DNA of 64,000 nt from Mactra quadrangularis. Its lineage: Eukaryota > Mollusca > Bivalvia > Venerida > Mactridae. Positions within the stretch are counted from its first letter, which is position 1, and each line of letters starts with the position of its first letter. The stretch lies in contig CM046297.1 of assembly GCA_025267735.1 (NCBI GenBank), positions 17,882,011-17,946,010 on the forward strand, read 5' to 3'. The notes below the pieces were generated by a model, which was not told where the DNA came from, searched no databases, and worked only from the letters and a program-made list of their open reading frames with translations. This document shows positions 1-41,315 of this stretch, piece after piece. Both the position numbers and the translations under genes were made by a program.

Positions 1-2753
1 GTCACAATATTAGTTGTTGATGTAGATTTGAGTTTGAATAAAAGCCATGTAATATTTCAATGGTGTTATTTTTCCTATGTTTAAATGCGTTCTTGTTAAG
101 TGCATTTAACATAACATAAAATTGTTCATTTTGTTAAACTTGATGATGTCAATGTCCTCAATTTTAACCTTTCTTTGTTTAATGTAGAATACATATACAT
201 GCACATAGAAACTCATTTTGTTTTTGCTATCGTCCTTGTTGTGAATAAAACTTAACTTATATGTACGCGATTTTTTGTGAAGAATGTGTATTTTATCTGG
301 AATTAAAATATAAAAAATACACATTTTGTTCAATCTTGCTTTTATTTAACTAACATTCGTCGACGTACGACGTACTGTCATAAGGTTCGATTTAATATGC
401 TGTACCAGTACAGGTAGGTAAGATGTAAAATTCAGTTAATTACACGTAATGACACGTTTAAATTAAACAAGATTAAACAGATCTTGGCTTCTACAGTATC
501 ACAGTTTGATTTAATTTGATAAGTTTTCAATGGCGAGTGACACGTCAAACAAAAGGCTATTCATCGGATAATGATACCTGGCCGTGGAAGGTGCGAAAAT
601 TTTCAAAAATCAATACTTTGAGCCAGCGCGTAATTTTCAAGTGATTTAATCATTGACGGGACTTGAAATACAGCTCGAGTTAACGCAAAATTTGAGCTAA
701 CGCATTTTGAGTTATCGCATCTTTTTTAAATGAATTTTAGAGTAAATTCGATCGGGACCGAGACATGATCTCGAGCGAGACCGTAATTACGAGCGAACGC
801 GTTTTGAGCGAACGCAAATGGACTGTAGTTAACTTTCTTTTTATAACACGAGATTTTTATGAAGATTTTTCTTCAAAATTTTCTTTTTTCAAACTAAGTT
901 TGTTAAAAGAGTTTATAGGGGTTAGATCTATAAGGGATTGACAGGAAATATAAAATATGTTAAAGTAAATGTAATAAATTATTTATAAAAGAAATAAATA
1001 TTACACTTTTGTAGAACAGTAGGATACTAGTAGGGGATACTATGATAAACTACAGAACTAGTATTTTTAATGGAAAATCAGGTCAGTAATGATTGAAGTA
1101 AAATATTGGTTTTGAATCAAAATACAATTTTATTCCTGCATATACATCAATTTGTGTAGAAGGCTAAACCCCAGCAATTTGTTTCTCTAGCCATAAAAAA
1201 ATCTTGACATTGGCGTAAGCTTTGAAGCTCAATAATTTTGGCAAAAAGCAACAACTTATACAGTTTTTGTTTTTTTTGAAAACAGATATTCTTAAGAGAT
1301 TCTTAAAAAGAATAATGTAGCTTATATTGATACAAAAAGGTATCAAATAGTGATTTTAGAATCAACAACATCAAATCTGATGCATTAAAGCTTGAAATTA
1401 TATAATTATAATTTCAAAAAATACTCTGGGCCTATATCATTAATGATTTAACTTAAGCTTTTATTTTATCTCTGTAAAATTGTATTTATACATTATCATA
1501 AGAGTTTTACTTATTTACCACCAAAATCCAGTTATTGTGCTAACAGATTGACATTTTAATAGAAGTAATACAGTTAAAAGTGAAATATAGAAGATTCATA
1601 TAGTTTCAACTCTATTAAATAGTAAAACATTTGATGTCACATTGTTGACCATCTCATCAGTCCATATTTAACTATTAACTACATTTATCATTACAAATTA
1701 TGGTCAGACTTAAAAACTCCACAAAAAACGCACCCTCTCAACAAAGTCACTTTTATGAATTTCGGAAAGTGGCTTTGTAGAAAATTGGGCTGTATATTGT
1801 ACTTATTATGGACAAGTTGACTACACTGCTCTGTGTATTTTCCAATATAACAGTCATTAATTACCTACTCACTGTGGCTAGAGATGCTTAAATCTCTAGA
1901 CCAAAGCTTTTGAACTAGATTAATCAGATTATAACTAAGCATATTTCTTCCCCAGTTGCTGAAAACTACTCAACTTGATACAAAAGTAGGAGGGAGAATA
2001 GTAGTACATCATACATGTAGTAAATATTTCTTTACAAAATTTTACAAAAATATATCATTCTGGTCTGAGAATCAAACTCTGGAATGGTAGAATTCACCCC
2101 ATATATTTACCCCTGCTTTAAGTGATACATGTACACTGAAATTTACTTAATATTTACTGATCAATAGAATACTTCATTGGATTACATATACATCAATAGC
2201 ACAAACTGCATCGTCTGTGTATTAATGAGTTTGGCTGACTACTTTGATAATTAATGTTTTATTGCAGTTGAAATTATCCCTTAAAGTGAACATATGCAGC
2301 CTAACATAATTGTTTGCCAAAGCTTGAAATGAGGATTTGCTACAGTATGCAATCATGTAGAAACATCATGTGCGCTCAGACCTTTTTTCCTGATATAACA
2401 AGGGCCGTTTACAGGTGCCTTCCCCTACTTAAATTTGTTTAAAATCATGCATTTTCCCCCAAATTTGATGTTTACTTTTGATTTTTCATTCCCTTATCTA
2501 TGAGATTGCAATAAAATTTCTCCAAATGTTCTACGTAAAGAAAGGCCCCAGGCCCCTTACCCAAGTACTTAAAAGAAGCCCTGTGTGCATAAGAACTACA
2601 TTATCATAGTTCATTTTCACATGAAGAATTACTAGATGAGTTTTAAAGTGAATTGACATCAAATGTTTTTTCTAAATAACAAGAATTAAAACTATGATAG
2701 AATCAGGGACTAGGAAGGAAAGAGATAAAAAACACAGCAATGTCACTACAAAC
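1..2753. other. Left flank: distal ULK4 intron or 3' region, no exon recognised
   Basis: This AT-rich stretch lies downstream of the last ULK4 exon I can place. ULK4 should need roughly 130 more C-terminal residues, but neither strand shows an exon-like segment that continues it. It holds one short TA-flanked element (671-825). Around 1860-2100 there is a very degraded stretch that vaguely resembles the SINE family at 15.7 and 63.6 kb. Otherwise I see nothing in it. Confidence 0.5.
671..825. mobile_element. Short pogo/Tigger-like MITE
   Basis: The element starts CAG and ends CTG and has TA on each side (669-670 and 826-827). Near both ends it carries several variants of a short motif of the type GAGYNAACGC, giving imperfect terminal inverted repeats. 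TA flanks with CAG...CTG ends are typical of pogo/Tigger-type Tc1-mariner derivatives. There is no coding capacity. Confidence 0.6.
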
Positions 2754-31410
<28,657 letters not shown>

Positions 31411-34400
31411 ATGCCTGCATTATTTGGTAAGTTATCTAATCTAGCGTTCTTGCCATAACTAGTTTGAATTGACGTTAATATACATGATAAACATAAAAAT
31501 GCACATGCAGCATGATTATATAATTGATTATATATACATATATTTGTAAATATTTTACTGAAAATGTTAAAAGTCATAGTTTGTAAAAGGCTTGCCAGGA
31601 ATGGTAGGCTTATCATGTAATTTTCCTTTAGCAATTGATGTAAAATGCTTTATCAGTCATGATTTCTTCAAGTGGTATCTTCGTTATATTAAAATATGTA
31701 CATGTACATCAACTCATGTAAATAATAATGAGATATCTAAGATCGATGTTTAATTGTTTGAAGGTAACATAATAAAGCAACTTCAACGTAAGAGATTCTT
31801 GCACTCAATTCTATTCTGACAATTAAAATTGGTACATTAACTCTAGGTGTCTAGCATAACAAAAGGAGTTTTAATCAACTTTCCACATACCCTTTGGTCT
31901 GCATAATACGTCGGAATATAAACAATACACCACGGGGTCCAGAAATCATATCCAGAGAGGTTAAGTCTATGATTTATCAACATTATTCATATTGAAATCC
32001 TCGTTCTAACAATTTCAATACTACTTGAAGAATTATAGGTAGGGTCCCTGCCCTACAACTGGACTAGCATTACATATTCTCGTCTTGACATAATTATGCA
32101 TTGTTTAATTTTCAATATTGCTGTTCTTGTTTATATTATAACGTTTTTGCGACATCTCTATTCTTTACTAATAATTTCAGGTTTGAAATCAAAGTTATTA
32201 AACATAGTCATCGTTATATTTATATTTATAAAAGTTATATACACACAAGGTAAGAAAATGATATTTATTGTTTAATTATTTTGGAATCTTCATCTGTTAT
32301 TTGCTATGTCAATGTTAACCTTTGCTGAATTCTAAACTACAAAGCCTTTGCGTCCATCATATAGCATATACAGCATGTTCGGACAGAATTGCCTTGATCT
32401 TTATTGATAGGTGCTGTAATTTGCATTTTGCATTTTGAATTTAAATTCCCCTTCATATTGAACATTGTATATGAAATGCTCCAAATTATAACTATACAAG
32501 TCCATTTACAACACCACAGTTTCAATGTTAAGCAGTGACAAAATTTACCGATTTCATATCCGCTAGTACTTACAATAGAACTTTCAAATTAGACGTACCG
32601 TCATTTCTGGTGTAATTTTTCATTATTTTTTCAAGTTTAACGCTGGTCTGTGCTCGAAAATTGGAGGAAGAATCTGTATACATTGTTCTCCGAATAGGGT
32701 CTTAATTTCGAGTCGTCCACTTTTTGACCAATAGTCTTCATGTAGCTTACAAAACAGAATTGTACATGAACAAAACAAAAAAGAACAAAACAAATAAATA
32801 CGTTTAGTTTGTAAATAAAACCACACAAATTTATTTTCACAAATATACGAGAAAATTCACTCAACGTTACTTCTTGATTACAATGTATATATTTTCTATT
32901 ACAGATAGTAAATTAGATTGTTTTAATTGTTCAAATATAACAAACATAGACGACTGTCACGTGATAAAAACATGTTCACAATCACAGGTAATTATGTCTT
33001 TTGAATTTTTGGATGTCTGACTATGTGGCTTATTGGTAATACATGTACTTAGTACTTGAAGTACCTAGTTGGCGGTGCTTCCTTTCGCTTGACTTGATAT
33101 GTCAATGTCAAAAACATCACATGTATACATTATATTATCAATTTCGCTGTCCAATGTACACATGCATCCTTAAACTTTGATTTACGTTAATTAAGCGCCG
33201 GTAGTTTTACATTTCTGCCATTGGTTAATTTTGGGAGTTGAACATTGATGGCACCACGCAGTACTAGTCATGTCTAATAACAGGAACGTATTCGCTATTC
33301 CTAACGCTCCGTTGCGTGCCAGAAAACTGCAAGAAATGGTTGATAAAATTCAAACGAAAACCTTTCGTAATAACAATAATTCAGAATTACATTTTCAGAC
33401 ATGTTATACGGAGAGTTATTTTGTAAATGGCCAAGAAATGTTTACATTAGGTTGTAAGGAATCCGTGGTAAGTATTTCATTTATAAATTTATAAGACTGT
33501 CGAAACTCGAATTAAACCAGTTTGCAGGAGAAGCAAACATCGACCACTTGATTCTCTTGGTTAATAGATTAATTGTTAATAGTTAATAGTTAATTGTAAT
33601 ACATGTGTATTCAGAACTATTATCTAAAGTTTTATACATGCATTTATGTGCTATAAAATTAAATATTTTGACAAAATTTGCTTAGTAAATGTATTTGATA
33701 ATTCCAAAGTCAAATTTTTAAACCATTGATGTATTTGACGGTATAACGCATAACGTATTCATAACCCAGTATTTTTAATAATTTATTTGACCCTAAAATA
33801 ACATAAAAAACACACAATTAGTTTCTTAAGTTTGAATTCATGAAAAAAGACCCAGCTTTTTATTTTGAAACATGTACCTAAACCATTGGTTCTGTTTGAA
33901 TTACACATTGTGTATATATTGTATTTTTGGGAATCTTCATAATAAATAGAGGAATAAAAGAAACAGGTCTGAATAGTATAGTTATGTTGACTGGAATATA
34001 TCGTATTTCAAAGTACGACTGGGAACCAGACAATGGCAATACTGTTGACAAAATAATTACATTGCTTAAGAGTTTCTTCCCTTATTTGTGATAACCAAAC
34101 CAAAAAGTTAAAGGTACCCATTCACAGATTTCAACTTAAATATCAACTTTTTCTGAAACTACCTAAACTGTATGGAACCAATTTTTGATGCAGGAAAGTA
34201 GTGTTCTGATAATGAAAAAAAATAGTGCAAATGGACCAGGGGTTTTATATAACAGGGATTTGTAACGATAAGTAAATGTAATGGATTTTCATAAAATTTC
34301 ACTGTCGTCACAATTATTTCGGCCCATACGGAAAACAAGTATAACAAGTTTAAATAAAGATATTCACATGAAATTTTGTACCAGTACCATTCAAATTGAC

Positions 34401-37400
34401 ATAAATATTAGGAAAAATGTGTTTCTAGATGATTTTAAGTTAAATTACGCTCACAGACTGTTTCACAAAATAATGCCTTTTCCCGCCAATCTGCCATTTT
34501 TAGCCCCATTTTACATCACCTAAAGTCATATTTTCGGTTGCAACAATGTTTTGTCAAAAACTTCAGAAACATTCGCATGTTGCATGGAAGACATGTACAA
34601 TAACAAATTAAGTCAAATTTTTAAACTCTGGAATAGTTTGTACAGCCTTCTTCAGCCAGTTATAGACAATGACGACAGTGAAAGTTCAAAAAAGCACTTC
34701 GTTACAAATCCCTGTTTGTGTTATGCATATATAGAATCCCTGAAATGGACTTACAACTACAAATGATGGTGTTTCAAGTAGTAAAAATCGACCCCGTATG
34801 TCACGGTATAGACAATTTTATTGTATTTTTCTGACTTTTAATGAATATTTCTTGGAATCTATATATGTCAGTTTGTCTTGAAATAATAAGAACTTTTTGT
34901 TTTGACACAATTACAGACACTGAATGGTATTTTGAAGATACATTGTATAGAAAAATCTTAACCAAATATGTGAACTAGTACCTTAGAGTTTGATCTAAGA
35001 AATTGTCTAATCAATAAAACAGCATTGGTTATAACATCTGGTCACTTTATCGTTGGCAAACTATAATAGATCTACTTAAACTCATTCACTCACGTTTTAT
35101 TTACTCAGTTCTGTCTAGGTATTGACAAAACCCATCTGATTGGACGCCGAGAAACCGGAACCGGATGTACACAATGTTGTTCTTTACATGGTTGCAATAA
35201 ATATTTATGTCCAGTAAGATTTACTGCAGCACCACCTCAAGGTTTGTATATACTATGACGTAATAGATTCTAGGGCCAATGATCATTCTTCATTTCTGAA
35301 AATCAAACACCTTAAAGTGGTTACGTCATGCGTTGGTTCTTTGACTAAGGGAAATAACCCCTGCGGTGAGTTTGATGAATCTACAGAGGTGTCATTTTCC
35401 GCAGTTAACAAGTGTGAATTAGGATTGTGTTTCATGAAAGGGAACTGTCCAAGATTGAGCACATACTTATTCAAAGGAATATATTAGCTCTTTAAAGTGT
35501 CATTTAAATCCATTTTGAGAGGCGACCCTACACGTGTACCTTGCCATCTTTATCAATAGACTAGTCCATGCAAAATATTTTCATAATAAAAAAACTTAAG
35601 TATTTTTTGACAATCCGATTAACTCGATTCAATGCACAACATTATACGAAACTGTACGGAATGCCCCGATGTTTTACGAATGCTTTTTGTTTCAGTTGAT
35701 GGTAAATGGTCAGACTGGGGTGGGTGGGTTGAGTGTAGTTCATCATGTGGTATAGGGTTACAATTTAGATATAGAATGTGTGATAACCCTCCACCATCAG
35801 TAAATGGTAGATTATGTCTTGGTGATGCCAAAGATGTTGGCCTATGTAACAATGATTGTTCAAATACAGGTAACATTTCATTATTCTCACACATATTTCC
35901 ATTGTCTTTGTAAAAAGATGTGTAATGCTGTAAACTATATTTGCGTCACATTTTTGTGGTGACAATAAAAATTTAAGCAAATTGACTAGGAAGTAAATTA
36001 TTAAAGTTATCTTTGATTTAGGTCGGCAATATCTGTACATTTCTGCATGGCTTTGAAGCATTTAGTAGTGTGGAATGGCCGCTCGTAGATCAAGTTTTGA
36101 TGATAATAGAGATGGCAATAATTTTGTATATCACAATAATTGAATATAAGCAATCATAAAATGATCGAATATTGATAAGACACATGCATTACATTGAGTA
36201 CCACCATTTTGATCGCCATCTTGTTTACATCATGTGACCAGATGTAGTAGTAACACGCTTTTATGGCGGTTAACAATGTTCTACAAAGACAACTACCACG
36301 AGAAATGTTGATTTCATGTACATGTATATGATATTGTTTGATTTGAAACAATTTAAGGTACGCCTACCACAGACCCTCCTACAAAGACGATCACCACAAC
36401 ACGATACAATGATGTAATGACGTCACAAGATTACGTCACAAATGACGAAACTCAAACACGTGAGTAGCGCATTAATAGGGGATTAACCCAGTTCTATATA
36501 TAGAAAGTGAATGTGTAAAAAACAGGATTAACCCAGCTTTGCTTGAACTTTTATGTAAGCCAGTATTTCAGCACTATCAAAAGAGCGTTTACCATTCCTA
36601 ATTCACAGAAATTACTCGGTGGTGTCTTGCATTTTTAAATGTGAATAAATCCTTTATCAGTTGACTAGATCTACATACATACTTTTGGTGTCCTTATTTT
36701 ACAAAAGCACAGTATTCACAAACAATCACAACTAGAAAATACAGTTTATATTGCATTTTATATTGACCCACCCTCGTGTATTGATGTACATGTATTACTA
36801 TATCATTTTTATCTAAAATTGGTGTTGATGTTTTCTCCCGCCCGGTATTATAGCAAACGTTTGCTGCATCCTAAAAAGCAGTAAGTTTTCAGTGAAATAT
36901 TTCAAATCATCATTTTCTGTTATCTGTTTCAACAGCCGGTGAATGTAAAGATTTAATAGATTGTTCAGGATATTACAGACCAGAAGCTTGTCATGGTATA
37001 TATAGTCCATGGGCTCATAGATATTGTCCTCAACATTGTGGATTTTGTCCAAGTAAGTATAGGCCTACATATACATGTACAATGTAATGTGAAATAAAGC
37101 ACAACCTAAATAGGGGATATCTTTTTAAAAACGCTCATTAAATTGTTTGAATTAGTGGGAAATATTCGTAAATATGTAGTCAAAAATATGTATGTCGTTA
37201 AACATATATTTGAAGCTTAATACATGTATTTTCATTGAATGGTCATTCCTATTATCAAAATAGTGTCTCTTAAACAGCTTGCCATCAACTCAAATTTACT
37301 GCTCGAAATTATTTTCCAGTGCTTGCTGTGTCAGTCTTGATTATTTTGGATTAAGTTTATGTAACTACATGTATACAGTTGCCATATTCTTCTATTTCAG

Positions 37401-37528
37401 CTGTATCTACAAATGCATGTTTTGATGCAATCGCAAATTGTCATGAATATCAAAGTGACGTTTGTACTAAACAAGATTTCTGGCAGTGGAGAGAATCACA
37501 TTGTAGGAAATATTGTAATATTTGTTAA
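31411..37528 (+). CDS. Secreted Ly6/uPAR - thrombospondin type 1 - ShKT x2 protein
   Basis: Exons are 31411-31426, 32181-32249, 32905-32987, 33399-33467, 35109-35241, 35696-35869, 36936-37052 and 37401-37528, all with GT/AG borders, giving 262 residues and a TAA stop. The ATG has A at -3. Residues 1-28 form a hydrophobic signal peptide (NIVIVIFIFIKVIY core). Residues about 33-114 are a cysteine-rich three-finger domain of the Ly6/uPAR type: LDCFNC at the start, CTQCC and HGCN at the end, 12 cysteines in all. Residues 127-181 are a TSP1 repeat with WSDWGGW and CSSSCG. Residues 184-219 and 227-262 are two six-cysteine ShKT domains, the last ending exactly at the stop codon. There is no C-terminal hydrophobic segment, so it is probably secreted rather than GPI-anchored. 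I do not recognise a named orthologue, and no function is claimed beyond an extracellular binding or matrix-type role (inference). An optional ninth exon lies at 36358-36459. Confidence 0.88.
34200..34790. repeat. Inverted-repeat element in intron
   Basis: ACAGGGATTTGTAACG at about 34252 is answered by CGTTACAAATCCCTGT at about 34700. The similarity extends outward on both sides (ATGGACC / GGACTTACAA regions), giving arms of about 60 bp. It lies in the intron between exons 33399-33467 and 35109-35241. Termini and TSD are not resolved. Confidence 0.5.
36358..36459 (+). other. Candidate alternative exon: Thr-rich linker between TSP1 and ShKT domains
   Basis: An AG acceptor and a GTGAGT donor bound a 102-nt open segment that is phase 1 on both sides, exactly matching the flanking exons, so it can be skipped or included without a frame change. 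It encodes about 34 residues rich in Thr (TPTTDPPTKTITTTR), as expected of an extracellular linker. The polypyrimidine tract is weak. Confidence 0.5.
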
Positions 37529-37796
37529 TACATGTGTACTTGTAAATATTTAAATGTATGTGAGTACAATAGAGTCTTTTGTTTTGTTTGAATTGTTACC
37601 AATCTTTGGACCATATCCTTCCCGAATAGATCGACATATGTATAATGAACTCGGCATTCAAATTAGCCACATCGTTGATGTAGATCTTGTTATGGACTTT
37701 ACTCAGTGGTCAATAATAATCACTGCTCTGAATGACACAAATTGTCCAAACATGTGTCTTGATTTGATATTATTTTATAATAGTTCAGCGCATATA

Positions 37797-37972
37797 CAGT
37801 AAAACCTCTGCAGAGCGATCCTCTACAGAGCAAATCCTCTGCATAACAACATTTTTTGATATTTCCCTTAGGTTTAATTTAAAATGAAAATTACCTCTAC
37901 AGAGCAACAGCCTCTGTACAACAACACATTCAAGTCTTTCCCAGTGGGTGTTGTTCAAGAGAGGTTATACTG
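37797..37972. mobile_element. pogo/Tigger-like MITE, 176 bp (copy 2)
   Basis: It starts CAGTAAAACCTCTGCAGAG, ends GAGAGGTTATACTG, and has TA flanks (37795-37796 and 37973-37974). It has the same length and internal motifs as 6203-6378. It lies about 270 bp downstream of the Ly6/TSP1/ShKT stop codon. Confidence 0.8.
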
Positions 37973-39659
37973 TATTGTCCTAAATGTTTATAATTGACTT
38001 TACAAAATTGCTGAAACTTCCCTACATGGATATTAATTGACTAGTTTTAATTAATCTTGTTTTATTGACTAGTTTTAATTAATCTTGTAAAACAATGTTA
38101 AAGATGGTATAATAACTTGATTCATCATGTTCAGTTGTATTGGATCATTGTAAAACTTGAGAATTTAATTTCAATTTAGCTTTGATGGACAATAAAGAAA
38201 TTTCTATAAAAAACACATCACATCGTTTATAAAAGTTTCTTTCTCTGTGTTTTTTATTTATGATTCCATGAGTAATTTTGCACACGCACCATAGAATATT
38301 TGTCAAAAGGATTGTCCGAGAAATGGATGAGTTCAGTTTTATTATGGATTTACTTTCCAATATCATTATTGAATAGATTGTGAAACGAATCTGTTTAAGT
38401 CAGCCTGAAAACGTTTCCGGTATTAATTGGCATGTCGAGAAATGTATGTAAATTTTAGGTTTTTGTTCTTTAGCTGTATTGAGTTCCCGTTGTGTCACTT
38501 CAATATAGCAGGATCAGTTTATCGTTATTCCAGACAACTAGACTAATCAATACATACCCCTGGAGTGACATTGTGTGAAAAGTCAATGACTAATGCATTC
38601 TGGACACATTCGGATGTCGCCATTGTTTAAGACATGGTATTGAAAGATGAATGACTTTAAAGCGAGCTTGTCGAATGCCAAAACATTTTCTATAAGTTGT
38701 TTGTTGCTAATGGTGCTGTAAGAACTACTTCACGTGATAAAATGTTTTATCTTGTGGTATCCTTGATATTAACATTGCCCTACTGACAGTAACTAAAAGA
38801 GCCACCATTACACTTCGTCATTTCGGGACTATGCTCTAAATGATTTTTGTCATTTGGTTACGTTAAGGGGTGTTGTATTACAAGCCAATAATGAATTCTG
38901 TATAAAGCTATAAATGCACATCATATATGTTACCAAATTTAGCCTATCAAAGTAATACATTCTCTAACCTAGAAGCTTTTGCTGAGCCGTTTGACAAACA
39001 AACTTGTCAAACATATAATTTTATCAAGCAATTGACTGACATCGATTTTCTTTTATTTTTTAAAGCAATGCACTAAAAACCACGAACGGTCTTTGTTTAA
39101 AATGTAGTACCAAGTATTTAACATTTCCACCGGAGCAGTGTTTTATTGTCTACATTGATGTTATATTTACTTTGGTTTATGCCACTCTGAGAATAGATTT
39201 GAGACGGAAATATTTTTTTCCTGACTGTAAGAACTTAAAACCAAAGCTCTAACTTTTCGGAATACGTATAATTTAAAAAGTTGTTTAATGAATTCAGTTC
39301 ATTTTTTTCAGACGAGATTAAGACATCGTCTCTCACAAATAATGTTATATAGTTCTTCGTTTGAATGATACATTTTCCTTATCGAATGGACTATTAAATA
39401 ATTTATTTTTTTCGAAAACTAATCATTGAAAGTTAAATATACATTATATCATGAGTGATATCTTAGTAAAAATAAAAATGACGATAATTAAAATATGGAA
39501 TAAAACGATGGTGTGAACAGAACAATACATTAAAACTCTGTTGAAATATTTAAAAAAAAAGAACATTCAATTTTCTGTTAGATGTGATATTCAATATTTA
39601 GCATTCAGTTGGACAAAATACATGTAGCGTGTTTAAACGTCTGCATCAAGAGAGTAGAC
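37973..39659. other. Intergenic, no gene seen
   Basis: AT-rich sequence between the Ly6/TSP1/ShKT gene and the lectin gene. It contains the 28-bp tandem pair described separately. An AATAAA at 38188-38193 could serve the upstream gene, but it is 660 bp beyond the stop. The promoter of the lectin gene should lie at its right end; no clear TATA box could be assigned. Confidence 0.4.
38036..38091. repeat. 28-bp tandem duplication
   Basis: Two adjacent 28-bp copies begin ATTGACTAGTTTTAATTAAT and differ only in the last three bases. Confidence 0.85.
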
Positions 39660-40859
39660 ATGTCGTCAGGAGGATCTGTTACACTTCACGTGATTCTGTT
39701 CCTGTTCATTTTGTGGCAAGGAGGGTTTCTTCATTGTCGGTTTGTTATTAATATAGTACCTTTTGATAATACAGAAAACTTGACTGAAATTACAGTGGAA
39801 GCATGTCACACTTGGGTACAGTATAGACTACACATTGTGGATAGTCCAATGACGTGGCCAGAAGCTATGGCTACTTGTATGGATCTTGGTTACTATACAG
39901 TTATGCCGACAATGAGTAATTGGCTCATGAGACATCAAATTAAACACTATTTAGAACTTGAGCAGTACCAAAATTTAAACTATACATTTTGGACTGGATT
40001 ATTCAGACCTTATTTTCACGTAGCAAGATGGTATGAGAACTGGGAACTGACAGGATGTGTGCACTTTCAAACTTACTCTTTACTACAAAGTAATTATACA
40101 GACGGACGCTGTGCTGTCATCCGACGAACTTCAAACACAAGTGGAGAAACAACAAATGTCGCAGATTGTTCAAATGTTCATCCATTCGTATGTTTACATA
40201 CCACATCTGGTCTATTTTACAAAGAATTCGAAGGTTTCCATGTAGATAACAATACCTTGGGATCAGCATCCTTAAGATCATCTGATACAATTAATATGAC
40301 ACCTTTTGGATTGAATGATACATTTTTAGAGCAATGCTCCCAGCACTGTGCGAATTGGTCAGTCTGTAATGGCTTTACTTACAACACGACCAATTCCAGT
40401 TCCCAAGAATGTATTTTTGTAATAAACTCCTATTATCAATACAATGTTACCTCGATGCCTGGCGTGACTCACTATGCTAAAATCAACTGCAGTATCACGT
40501 GGCACAATGAGAATATTCAACCGAATACAAATCTCACATTTGCCTCGTTTTCAAATTGTAATGTTGACGAAATACCTACGTCATACAACAGGTGCACTTC
40601 CGGGTGTCCGGAGCCAGACGTATCCAAACTGATTGCTAATTTAACCATAGAGGAAAAGGGAACAGGTAAATATCAGAGACGATATAACTGTGCGAAAGAT
40701 GACAGACCAAGCGCAAAAACGTTTGGTGCCTTTGGTATAATACTGGTGATAACGTTAATGGCTGTATTTCCGATATTAGACAATGTGGTCCCCAGTGCTA
40801 AAGCGATAAAGAAAATGGAAAAGACACAGAAAAAGAAGAAAGAAGAACCAAATACTTAA
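39660..40859 (+). CDS. Type I membrane protein with C-type lectin-like and PAN/apple-like domains, intronless
   Basis: The first in-frame ATG is at 39660; the reading frame is open a little further upstream but has no earlier ATG. The product is 399 residues. Residues 1-26 are a signal peptide (LHVILFLFILW core). Residues about 49-179 resemble a C-type lectin domain: WPEAMATC, a WTG motif and the closing FVCL are present, but no EPN/QPD or WND calcium-site motif, so sugar binding by the classical site is doubtful. Residues about 186-277 look like a PAN/apple domain (CSQHCANWSVCNGFTYN...CIF). A further Cys-rich stretch follows, then a transmembrane helix at about 355-374 and a short cytoplasmic tail ending in a run of lysines. 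About 14 N-glycosylation sequons lie in the ectodomain. The single exon contrasts with the intron-rich neighbours and suggests either a retrocopy origin or an intronless lectin family. Cell-surface recognition is inferred from the domains only. Confidence 0.85.
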   Translation: MSSGGSVTLHVILFLFILWQGGFLHCRFVINIVPFDNTENLTEITVEACHTWVQYRLHIVDSPMTWPEAMATCMDLGYYTVMPTMSNWLMRHQIKHYLELEQYQNLNYTFWTGLFRPYFHVARWYENWELTGCVHFQTYSLLQSNYTDGRCAVIRRTSNTSGETTNVADCSNVHPFVCLHTTSGLFYKEFEGFHVDNNTLGSASLRSSDTINMTPFGLNDTFLEQCSQHCANWSVCNGFTYNTTNSSSQECIFVINSYYQYNVTSMPGVTHYAKINCSITWHNENIQPNTNLTFASFSNCNVDEIPTSYNRCTSGCPEPDVSKLIANLTIEEKGTGKYQRRYNCAKDDRPSAKTFGAFGIILVITLMAVFPILDNVVPSAKAIKKMEKTQKKKKEEPNT

Positions 40860-41309
40860 TCAGCGATCTATACCAAAATTGCGAAAAGATTTGTTGTACA
40901 AACTAACCGAGAAAGCACATCTATATTTTGTAAAGAGATCACGCTATGACTCCTAAATATTCATGTACAGTCGTTTGAATTTTAGCCGGATTTTTCAACG
41001 ATCGGGTGGTGTCGTTAACAATTGCGTTAAAGTTTTCAACTTAGCATATATCTCTGCCATTTATTGTCAGATCTTTATGAAACTTCATACAATGATAACA
41101 TACCATGTGATGAACAGAATGAGACAGTAACCACAACTCTATCAGGCTGTATTATGGATTATTTCCCTCTGTAATTTTTGCGTTAAAGTTTTTAAATCCG
41201 GCTTAAGTGTGGTTTCCACATTACATTTCTTGTATTTTAAAGGAAGAGTATGTTTAATAATAGTTTTTGCTATGTATAAAGAAAAAATGTATAATTGGAC
41301 AAGAAAGGC

Positions 41310-41315
41310 AATAAA
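41310..41315 (+). terminator. Candidate polyadenylation signal AATAAA for the lectin gene
   Basis: AATAAA occurs 451 bp after the lectin stop codon. It is the first clear hexamer in the 3' flank, and no competing gene lies between. Confidence 0.45.

Noticed and set aside
33270..33398. Longer N-terminal coding segment before the exon at 33399
   Set aside because: It is open-frame intron sequence; a good acceptor (TTTTCAG) sits exactly where the phase fits the previous exon.
39609..39659. Earlier start for the lectin gene, 17 codons upstream
   Set aside because: The upstream in-frame codon is TTG, not ATG. The first ATG gives a well-formed signal peptide directly.
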